Of a DNA stretch of 64,000 bases, positions 57,579-64,000 are shown in pieces. Position numbers and translations under genes: made by a program. The stretch comes from Saccharopolyspora hirsuta (GTDB lineage: Bacteria; Actinomycetota; Actinomycetes; Mycobacteriales; Pseudonocardiaceae). Position 1 is the first letter of the stretch, and each line of letters begins with the position of its first letter. The stretch spans positions 248,001 to 312,000 of the forward strand of contig NZ_VWPH01000004.1 of NCBI RefSeq assembly GCF_008630535.1, given 5' to 3'. The notes under the pieces are model-generated. The model did not search any database and had not been told where the DNA came from. It worked only from the letters and a program-made list of their open reading frames with translations.

Positions 57579-57907
57579 GGTTCTCCAATTCGAATCTGCA
57601 AGACCCGGGAAATGAACAAGAGGCGATTTGCCGATCGCGGTTCAGCGACAAAACCGATCGCGGCAGCAGAACCGGTGACGACGATCCTGGAGGGCGTCGG
57701 TGACGAGTCATCCGCGAACGCCCAGCACGCTACCGCAGGCCCGCTACCACGTCATCTCCCCTAGCACCCCCCTAGAATCCCCTTATTCCGGGGAGCCGGG
57801 TCGCGCGCGTTCTCCAGTAGCGCGACCGGTGCTATAACGAGGAGGTCCGAGCACTCCGCGCACCATTCCTCGCGCGCGGAAATCCGTCCCGACCACCGAG
57901 GTGGACG
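57579..57907. promoter_or_regulatory. Divergent promoter region between rifK and rifJ
   Basis: A 329-bp non-coding stretch. Towards rifK it holds the repeat array at 57758-57784 and TGCGGTAGCGT (57727-57737, minus strand), with TAGCGT as the likely -10. Towards rifJ, TATAAC at 57833-57838 is the only good -10 candidate; the -35 is weak (TTCTCC at 57810-57815). Confidence 0.55.
57758..57784 (-). promoter_or_regulatory. Candidate activator operator: three TAGGGG-type direct repeats
   Basis: Plus-strand CCCCTA (57758-57763), CCCCTA (57769-57774) and CCCCTT (57779-57784) at 11- and 10-bp steps. On the minus strand they stand 20 bp upstream of TGCGGTAG, compared with 17 bp in the PKS promoter. 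The shared layout points to a common regulator of PKS and AHBA genes, plausibly the LAL protein encoded at 59970. Confidence 0.65.
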
Positions 57908-58342
57908 TTGCGAGAACTGCTTCTCCTGAACGGACCGAACCTGGGAATTCTGGGCAAGCGGGAACCCGAGGTGTACGGCACCGAAACGCTGGCCGACATC
58001 GAAGCCGCGGTTTCCGAGGAGGTCGCCCCGCGGGGCTGGCGGGTGCGCTCCGTGCAGCACGACTGCGAAGGGGCCCTCGTCAGCACCATCCACGAGAGCT
58101 ACGAAACCGCGGGGGCCATCGTGAACCCCGGCGCGCTGATGATCGCGGGGTGGAGCCTGCGCGACGCGCTGGCCAACTACCCGAACCCGTGGATCGAGGT
58201 GCACCTGTCCAACGTGTGGGCGCGGGAGAGCTTCCGGCACGAGTCGGTCATCGCGCCGCTGGCCACCGGGCTGATCGCGGGACTGGGCGCAGCTGGCTAC
58301 CGCCTCGCGGCCCGGGCGCTGCTGGGCGTGGTCGAGGACTAG
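57908..58342 (+). CDS. rifJ: AminoDHQ dehydratase (type II 3-dehydroquinase)
   Basis: A 144-residue type II dehydroquinase. NGPNLGILGKREPEVYG holds the catalytic Arg18 and Tyr23, QHDCEGALVSTIHES the conserved Glu and His region, NPGALMI the substrate loop, and IEVHLSN the catalytic His region. The loop reads NPGALMIAGWSL where AroQ has NPGAYTHTS-like sequence, as expected for an AHBA-specific enzyme. It dehydrates aminoDHQ to aminodehydroshikimate. The TTG start follows GAGGTGG closely. A monocistronic unit with its own promoter and a strong terminator. Confidence 0.92.
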   Translation: MRELLLLNGPNLGILGKREPEVYGTETLADIEAAVSEEVAPRGWRVRSVQHDCEGALVSTIHESYETAGAIVNPGALMIAGWSLRDALANYPNPWIEVHLSNVWARESFRHESVIAPLATGLIAGLGAAGYRLAARALLGVVED

Positions 58343-58347
58343 ACGGC

Positions 58348-58406
58348 GGAGGTGGTGGGGGCACCCGGGGTTCCCCCACCACCTCTTGAAATCCCGCTCA
58401 GAGCGG
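58348..58406. terminator. Tandem hairpins between convergent rifJ and rifN
   Basis: A perfect 13-bp stem (58348-58360 with 58372-58384, 11-nt loop) is followed by CCCGCT-CAG-AGCGGG (58392-58406). The first probably ends rifJ and the second helps end rifN on the other strand. Confidence 0.88.
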
Positions 58407-58408
58407 GC

Positions 58409-59290
58409 TCAGCCCTGGCGCCCCAGGAGGAGCGCTCCGTGCAGGGAGGACAGCCCGCCGAGCGCCGCCTGGCGGACCTCCGGCAGCGGGTGTCCCGGAC
58501 GGGCCAGCGCGGCGACGTGCTGGGCCACCGAATCGGTGAACCCCGGCAGTCCCGCGGCGAACCCGCCGCCGATCAGGACGAGCTCGGGGTGCAGCAGTTC
58601 GGCCGTGCTGACGGCGACCGAGGCCAGTGCGGCGCATCCCGCTCCGACCGCCGCCGTCGCCCAGTCCTGCCTGTCGAGCCAACCCCGGCGCAACTCGTCG
58701 AAACCGGTGTCCTCGCCGCGCGCTCGACCAGCGCGGCGCAGGATCGCGGGCCCGGACGCCACCGCCTGCAGGCAGCCGCGGCGACCGCAGACGCACGGCG
58801 GCCCCGCCGGGTCGGCGATCACGTGGCCGAGCTCGCAGGAACCGCGCTCCGGGCCGGGCACCGGACGCCCGCCGAGCACGACGCCGCCGCCGACCCCGGT
58901 GCCCACGCCGAAGTAGACCACGTCGGGGCTGCCCGCCCGGTCGGCCTCCGCCAGCGCCGCGAGATCACCGTCGTCGGCCGTGCGCGCGGGCACCCCGGGG
59001 AACAGCTCGGCGAGCACACGGGCCCAGTCCAGACCGGTCCAATGTGGCCGGTTCGGCCAGCTCGTCACCCGGCCCGCGCCGTCCACCGCGGCCGGGAGCG
59101 CGATCCCGACCCGCTGCGGTGCACCGGCCGCCTCCCTGGCGGTGGCCACGCCCGCGCGCAGGACGTCGAGGTCCTCCCGCACATCGCCGGACGCCGACCA
59201 GGTCACCGCGGTCTCGTACGGCTCGGGCGCGCCGCCCTCGACCCGGAAGGCGATCTTGGTGCCGCCGATGTCGATGCCCCAGCTGCTCAT
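58409..59290 (-). CDS. rifN: Kanosamine kinase (ROK family)
   Basis: A 293-residue ROK sugar kinase. GIDIGGTKIAF is the ATP phosphate-binding motif, VYFGVGTGVGGGVV the ROK signature, and CELGHVIADPAGPPCVCGRRGCLQAVAS contains the zinc-binding His and Cys residues (shown here as GHVI, CVCGRRGC). RifN phosphorylates kanosamine at C6 to feed iminoerythrose 4-phosphate into AHBA synthesis. No clear ribosome-binding site precedes the ATG, but the start matches the family. It lies 9 nt after the DoxX-like gene and is translated with it. Confidence 0.92.
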   Translation of the reverse strand: MSSWGIDIGGTKIAFRVEGGAPEPYETAVTWSASGDVREDLDVLRAGVATAREAAGAPQRVGIALPAAVDGAGRVTSWPNRPHWTGLDWARVLAELFPGVPARTADDGDLAALAEADRAGSPDVVYFGVGTGVGGGVVLGGRPVPGPERGSCELGHVIADPAGPPCVCGRRGCLQAVASGPAILRRAGRARGEDTGFDELRRGWLDRQDWATAAVGAGCAALASVAVSTAELLHPELVLIGGGFAAGLPGFTDSVAQHVAALARPGHPLPEVRQAALGGLSSLHGALLLGRQG

Positions 59291-59299
59291 GCGACCGCG

Positions 59300-59677
59300 T
59301 CAGTCCGCGACCGCCGCCGCCGACCCGCCGCGCACGCCCTGGCGGAAGTGCAACACCGCGGTGGCCGCGGCGAGCACCAGCAGGACGACCGGCAGCAGCC
59401 CGTTCACCAGCAGGTCGCCCTGCAGCACGTGGAATCCGACGGCGCCGACCAGCAGCACCGCCAGGCCGAGCGCGGCCAGCGCACCGAGGATCCGGATCCG
59501 GAACCCGGCCAGCAGCCCCAGCGCCCCCGCCACTTCGAGCACGCCGATGACCACCACCATCGCGGACGGCAGGCCGAGCTGGGCGACGAACACCTGCGTG
59601 TTGAAGATCTTCATCCCGCCGATCGCCAGGAAGGCCAGGGCCAGCACCACCGAGAGGACGCCGAGCACGATTCGCAT
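59300..59677 (-). CDS. DoxX-family small membrane protein
   Basis: A 125-residue protein with four hydrophobic helices and the typical opening FLAIGGMKIFN and later VIGVLEVAGALGLLAGF. DoxX-like proteins are linked to membrane redox processes; their biochemical role is poorly defined. GGAG precedes the ATG. It is the first gene of a two-gene operon with the kanosamine kinase, which is an unusual pairing for an AHBA pathway. Confidence 0.85.
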   Translation of the reverse strand: MRIVLGVLSVVLALAFLAIGGMKIFNTQVFVAQLGLPSAMVVVIGVLEVAGALGLLAGFRIRILGALAALGLAVLLVGAVGFHVLQGDLLVNGLLPVVLLVLAAATAVLHFRQGVRGGSAAAVAD

Positions 59678-59969
59678 CGCAGTACTCCTGAATTCGCGTA
59701 TTTCGTCCCGCGCAGATTATCCGCCCCACCAGCGCGCCCCGGGGAACCATTTCCACCCGACGCCCACCGACCGGTAATCGGGCACCCACTCCTCGGTAGT
59801 GTGTAGTGATCGTCACCCCAGCACGGGTAACACCACCGGACACCGATTCGGCAATGGGCGCGCAGTTCTCCGGGAGTGGGCGCGAAGACCGGGAACCCGC
59901 TCGGCGCGTTGCTAACGTCGGGTCCCGGATGTTTCCGGTTGACAACTGAAGTGGCGGGGTACGGCACCT
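59678..59969. promoter_or_regulatory. Divergent promoter region between the DoxX-rifN operon and the LAL regulator
   Basis: A 292-bp non-coding stretch without the CCCCTA array seen in the two other cluster promoters. TTGACA at 59939-59944, 26 nt before the regulator ATG, looks like a -35 box but sits too close to the start to be used in the normal way. Nothing else can be assigned. Confidence 0.4.
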
Positions 59970-62732
59970 ATGAGCCTGAACGGAGTTGAAGCGAAAGAAG
60001 TCGCACAACCGAAATCCCCTCTCGCGGAGCGCGACGCGCAGCTCGACATTCTGCGGCGAGCGCAGGAGGACTGCCTGCGGAGCCGGGGATCGGTGGTGCT
60101 CGTCGAAGGTCCGCTCGGGAGCGGGAAGACCGAATTGCTGCGCATCGCCGCGCAGCAGGCGGAGGCCGTCGGCTTCCGGGTGCTGCGCGCGGTGTGCGAC
60201 GAGGACGAGCGCGATCTGCCGTGCGGTGCGGTCGCGCAACTGGTGCGCGGGATCGGCGAACGGTCCGCCGACCGGGCGGGCGCCCGCCTCGTCGACGGGA
60301 TGGCGGACGCGGAACCCCGGCTGGCCAGGGTCTTCCAGCAGTTGTGCGCGACGGTGCTGAACGAGTCCGCGCACACCCCCTTGCTGATGTCCGTCGACGA
60401 CGTGCAGCACCTGGACGAGGAGTCCGCGAGCTGGCTGCTCCAGCTGATCCGCCGGTCGGCGTCCTCGCGCGTGATGGTGGTGCTCACCGGAGAGCTCGGG
60501 CGCGCACCCCAGCGGTTGCGGGCCGAACTGCGCCGCCACGCGCACTTCCGGCGGACCAGCCTCGCGCCGCTGTCCCCCGGCGGCGTCACGACCGTGCTGC
60601 AACGCCGGGTCGACGATGTGACCGCCCAGCGGCTCAGCACGGTCTTCCACTCCCTCACCGGGGGAAACCCGCTGCTGCTCAACGCGGTCATCGATGACCA
60701 CGAGCAGGCGACCGCACCTCGCAACCACGACCTCGCGCTGCTGAGCTGCCTGCACCGCGGCGGCGAGCTGATGCGCGACGTCGCACGCGCGCTCGCCGTG
60801 CTCGACAGCGATGCCGACCCCGCCGACCTCGCGCGCCTCGTCCGAGCCAGCACCGCTGACGTGCGCGACGTCCTCGAAGCCATGTCCGCCTCGGGGTTGC
60901 TCGACGAGGGACGGCTGCGCAGCACGCAGGCCGTCGCCGCGGTGCTGGACGAGGTCGGCCCCGACGACCTGCGGGGGCTGCACTGGCGGACGGCCGAGCT
61001 GCTGCACGACCGCGGTGCGGAAGCGGCGCTGATCGCCGCGCAGCTGGTCGAGTCCGGCTCGGCCGACGCGCCTTGGGCGCAGCGGGCGCTGCGGGAGGCC
61101 GCCGAGCTCGCGCTGCTGGAGGGTTCGGCGGAATGCGCGGCGCGATACCTGGAACTGGCCCACGATTCCACGGACAGCCCCCAGGAACGCGCCGCGATCC
61201 GGGCCCGGCTTGCCGAGGCCGAGTGGCGGCTCAAGCCGTCGTCGGTGCTGCGGCACCTGGCGCCGCTGACGGCGGCTGCCTCGGCCGGTCGGCTGGATCG
61301 GGTCGACCACGTCGTGCTCGTCCGCCAGCTGCTCTGGCACGGCAAGAACGACGAGGCCCAGCAGGTGCTGCGCCGCCTCCGCAACGCCGAGGACGAGCAC
61401 GCCTGCGGGCAGCTGCACGACGTCGAGTCGTGGCTGGCCTACTCGCACCCGGCGCTGGCCCACCAGCGACAGGAGCGGACCCCCTGCGCGCAACCGGAAG
61501 TTCCGCACTCCGCAGGCGACGACCCCTGGCTGCACTCCACCGCCGTGCTGGCCGACGTGCTGGCGCGCGGACGCAGCCACGAAGCCGTCGAGCACGCCGA
61601 ACGGGTCCTCCGCGACGTCCACCCCACACGCACCGCAGTTTGGTCGGAGGAGGCCACCACGTTCGCCCTCATGGCCCTGCTGCACGCCGAGCGCGCCGAC
61701 ACCGCGGCCGAGTGGTGCCGACGGCTGGAGTCCGGGGAGCAGCGCGGCAGACCGCCGTGGAAGGCGCTGATCTCCGGTGTCCGCGCGGAAATCGCGGCCC
61801 GGCGCGGCGAGAGCGCCACCGCGGTCGAGCACGCCGAGGCCGCGCTGCAGCACATGCCGCCGCAGGCGTGGGGGGTGGCGATCGGGTTGCCCCTGAGCAC
61901 CCTCGTGCTGGCCAACACCCGGCTCGGCCGGTTCGACGAAGCAGCCCGGCACCTGGCCCGCCCGGTATCCGACGCCGTGTTCCGCAGCCGGTACGGGTTG
62001 CACTACCTGCAGGCCCGGGGCCAGTACTACCTCGCGACCCGGCACGGGCACGCCGCCCTGGCGGACTTCCTGGCCTGCCGGGACCTGACGCGCGACTGGG
62101 GGCTGGCGCAGTCCGGCCTGGTCCCCTGGCGCATCAACGCGGCGGAGGCGTGGTTGCTGCTGGGCAACACCGACGAAGCCAAACGGCTGCTGTACGACGA
62201 ACTCGCGCAGGCGGGCACCGAGCAGCGGCGCAGCCGCGGCACGGCGCTGCGGTTGGTCGCCGCCACCAACCCGCCGCGGCGCCGCCCGCAGCTGCTCGGT
62301 GAGGCGCTGGACCTGCTGGAGCAGGTCGGCGACCGGTACGAGCAGGCCCGGGTGCTCGCCGATCTGGGCCGCGCCCACCACGAGCTGAAGGACAACCGCC
62401 GCGCCCGGCGGATGTTCAGCCGCGCCTGGCACCTGGCCAACGCGTGCGGAGCGGCGGCGTTGTGCGACGAGCTGCTGTCGGCCGGTGGTCAGGTGGCGTC
62501 GGCGACCGCGGTGTCCGATGCCGACGACCGGGCGGCGCTGCTGACGGAGTCGGAGCGCAGGGTTGCTTCGCTGGCGGTCATGGGCTACACCAACCGGGAG
62601 ATCGCGGAGAAGTTGTTCGTCACGGCGAGCACGGTGGAGCAGCACCTCACCCGGGTCTTCCGCAAGCTCGGCGTGAAGCGGCGCGAGAACCTGCCGGTGG
62701 ACCTGTGGGGCACCGCGGTCCGCACCGCATGA
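59970..62732 (+). CDS. LAL-type LuxR transcriptional activator
   Basis: A 920-residue large ATP-binding LuxR regulator. Walker A is GPLGSGKT at residues 47-54, and Walker B is LLMSVDDVQ near residue 140. The middle is a long TPR-like helical region (about 340-840). The C-terminal HTH (about 855-915) reads LTESERRVASLAVMGYTNREIA, then STVEQHLTRVFRKLGV. LAL proteins such as PikD, GdmRI and RifZ activate macrolide and ansamycin clusters. It is the only pathway-type regulator visible in the ansamycin region and is the obvious candidate for the repeat arrays at 52492 and 57758. Confidence 0.92.
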   Translation: MSLNGVEAKEVAQPKSPLAERDAQLDILRRAQEDCLRSRGSVVLVEGPLGSGKTELLRIAAQQAEAVGFRVLRAVCDEDERDLPCGAVAQLVRGIGERSADRAGARLVDGMADAEPRLARVFQQLCATVLNESAHTPLLMSVDDVQHLDEESASWLLQLIRRSASSRVMVVLTGELGRAPQRLRAELRRHAHFRRTSLAPLSPGGVTTVLQRRVDDVTAQRLSTVFHSLTGGNPLLLNAVIDDHEQATAPRNHDLALLSCLHRGGELMRDVARALAVLDSDADPADLARLVRASTADVRDVLEAMSASGLLDEGRLRSTQAVAAVLDEVGPDDLRGLHWRTAELLHDRGAEAALIAAQLVESGSADAPWAQRALREAAELALLEGSAECAARYLELAHDSTDSPQERAAIRARLAEAEWRLKPSSVLRHLAPLTAAASAGRLDRVDHVVLVRQLLWHGKNDEAQQVLRRLRNAEDEHACGQLHDVESWLAYSHPALAHQRQERTPCAQPEVPHSAGDDPWLHSTAVLADVLARGRSHEAVEHAERVLRDVHPTRTAVWSEEATTFALMALLHAERADTAAEWCRRLESGEQRGRPPWKALISGVRAEIAARRGESATAVEHAEAALQHMPPQAWGVAIGLPLSTLVLANTRLGRFDEAARHLARPVSDAVFRSRYGLHYLQARGQYYLATRHGHAALADFLACRDLTRDWGLAQSGLVPWRINAAEAWLLLGNTDEAKRLLYDELAQAGTEQRRSRGTALRLVAATNPPRRRPQLLGEALDLLEQVGDRYEQARVLADLGRAHHELKDNRRARRMFSRAWHLANACGAAALCDELLSAGGQVASATAVSDADDRAALLTESERRVASLAVMGYTNREIAEKLFVTASTVEQHLTRVFRKLGVKRRENLPVDLWGTAVRTA

Positions 62733-62931
62733 CCCGCTCCCCCCGACGTGTGATCGTCGTCGCCGCCCGCGCGGTGCCCGGCGCTCCTCCCCGGACGGAC
62801 ACATCGATGTTCCCGGGACACAAGAAAGTGCCTTCTTCCTCAGGTCCGCGCCGCGCCGCACACTGGCGGTCGACCGGCATCCAGTTCCCCCGCATCCACC
62901 GGAAGATCCGTTCCACCGAGGAAAGGACATC

Positions 62932-64000
62932 GTGAACGAGACAGCCGCCCGGTCGGTTCCCCGGCCCGGCCTCATCCTCGCGCTGCTGGCCTTCGGCCAG
63001 TTCATGACCGCCATCGACTTCGACATCGTGTTCGTCGCGCTCCCGGAGATCGGTCGCCAGCTGGACTTCTCCGAGCAGTCCCTGCAAGCGGTGGTCAGCG
63101 CCTACACCGTGGTGTTCGGCGGTTTCCTGCTGCTCGGCGGGCGAGCCGCCGACCGGCTGGGCGCGCGGCGCATGTTCGCGCTCGGCCTGCTGCTGTTCGG
63201 CGCTTCCTCGCTCGCCGCGGGGCTGGCGGTCAACCCCGCGATGCTCGTCATCTCCCGCGCCGTGCAGGGATTCGGCGCCGCCCTGCTCACCCCGTCGACG
63301 CTGAAGCTGATCACCACCAGCTTCGCGGAAGGGCCGAGCCGCAACAAGGCGATGGCCATCTGGGGCGCCGCCGGTGCTTCCGGCGCCGCGGTGGGCGCGC
63401 TCGGCGGCGGCGTGCTCACCAGCCTGCTCGGCTGGGAGTGGGTCTTCTTCGTCAACGTCCCGCTGGTCGTGCTGGCGCTGGCCGCCACCCCGTGGCTGCT
63501 GTCCGCGGACGCCTCCCCCGCCGGGGCGAGCGGTTTCGACCTGCCGGGCGCGCTGGTGGCCACCGCGGGCGCGACGCTCGTGGTCTTCGGCCTGGTCAGC
63601 GGGCCGGACACCGGGTGGTTCACGCTGCAGGGCGGCGGCGCGGTGCTCGTCGGCGCGGTGCTGCTGGGCCTGTTCCTGCTGATCGAGTCCCGCACCCGGG
63701 ACCCGCTGGTCCCGCTGCGGCTGTTCGCCAACCGCAACGTGGTCGCCGCCATCGCCGTGATCTTCGTGTTCATGGGCACGGTCGGCACCCAGTACTACCT
63801 GTTCACCACCTACCTGCAGACCGTCCTCGGCTACACCCCGCTGCAGGCCGGGTTCGCCTTCCTGCCGCTGAGCCTGTTCAGCATGACCGCGTCGGCCAAG
63901 GTGGTCCCGTTCATGCTCAACCGGTTCGGCATCCGCACCACGCTGGCCACCGGCATGATCGGCGTGGCCGCCTCGATGGTCGCGCTGGCCCTGGGCATGT
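62932..64000 (+). CDS. DHA2-family MFS drug exporter (RifP-like), cut by window edge
   Basis: At least 356 residues of a 14-TM-type major facilitator. AFGQFMTAIDFDIVFVALPEIG is the DHA2 helix 1 motif (shown as ALPEIG and its surroundings), GGRAADRLGARRMF is motif A, and GAAGASGAAVGALGGG is the antiporter motif C. RifP, the rifamycin exporter, belongs to the same family. The GTG start is set by AAAGGA 5 nt upstream. It follows the LAL regulator by about 200 bp on the same strand and probably exports the ansamycin. The C-terminal third lies outside the window. Confidence 0.88.
   Translation, partial: MNETAARSVPRPGLILALLAFGQFMTAIDFDIVFVALPEIGRQLDFSEQSLQAVVSAYTVVFGGFLLLGGRAADRLGARRMFALGLLLFGASSLAAGLAVNPAMLVISRAVQGFGAALLTPSTLKLITTSFAEGPSRNKAMAIWGAAGASGAAVGALGGGVLTSLLGWEWVFFVNVPLVVLALAATPWLLSADASPAGASGFDLPGALVATAGATLVVFGLVSGPDTGWFTLQGGGAVLVGAVLLGLFLLIESRTRDPLVPLRLFANRNVVAAIAVIFVFMGTVGTQYYLFTTYLQTVLGYTPLQAGFAFLPLSLFSMTASAKVVPFMLNRFGIRTTLATGMIGVAASMVALALGM

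Noticed and set aside
57758-57838. Classical SARP promoter for rifJ
   Set aside because: The third repeat is about 48 bp from the TATAAC box, too far for SARP geometry. The repeats fit the opposite strand and rifK better.

Overview
The window comes from a very GC-rich actinomycete. The third codon position is almost always G or C, starts are often GTG or TTG, many genes are coupled by ATGA or GTGA overlaps, and a Tat-type cholesterol oxidase, a LAL-type LuxR regulator and modular type I PKS are present. Pseudonocardiales or a related order is a reasonable guess; the sequence alone does not settle it. No tRNA, rRNA, transposase, integrase or CRISPR array was seen.

Region 1 (1-10.9 kb) looks like the right-hand part of an aminocyclitol or aminoglycoside-type cluster running in from the left. 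It holds the C-terminal part of a 2-deoxy-scyllo-inosose synthase, a KanF/BtrM-type glycosyltransferase, an HxGH nucleotidylyltransferase, a HAD phosphatase, a class I methyltransferase, a PseG-like protein, an alpha/alpha-toroid protein, a pentapeptide-repeat protein with an unknown N-terminus, a sugar epimerase and a GH65 phosphorylase/hydrolase.

Region 2 (11-25.3 kb) is mostly general metabolism: cholesterol oxidase, APC permease, APH-family kinase, ARMT1-like phosphatase, enoyl-CoA hydratase, EamA exporter with a divergent XRE-cupin regulator, a GH78 rhamnosidase-MFS operon, a non-coding repeat patch, a stand-alone ribB behind an FMN riboswitch, and a SRPBCC protein.

Region 3 (25.4 kb to the right edge) is an ansamycin cluster with the full 3-amino-5-hydroxybenzoate (AHBA) gene set: homologues of rifG, H, I, J, K, L, M and N. 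Three PKS genes on the minus strand give a CoA-ligase/ACP loading module and only four extension modules, all with methylmalonyl-type AT signatures. A RifF-type amide synthase follows, overlapping the last PKS gene, so the assembly line appears to end there. The predicted backbone is a pentaketide macrolactam (AHBA plus four propionate units). A Rif-Orf19-like flavin monooxygenase, a LAL regulator and a DHA2 exporter complete the visible set. PKS, amide synthase, monooxygenase, rifH, a small ORF and rifI could form one transcript of about 27 kb.

The two main minus-strand operons of region 3 (PKS and rifKLM) share a promoter architecture: three TAGGGG-type direct repeats at about 11-bp spacing upstream of a common TGCGGTAG segment. 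This is a strong candidate for a pathway-specific operator. Two distinct sugar-phosphate cyclases (2-deoxy-scyllo-inosose synthase and aminoDHQ synthase) lie about 53 kb apart, but the general-metabolism genes between them suggest two neighbouring clusters rather than one.
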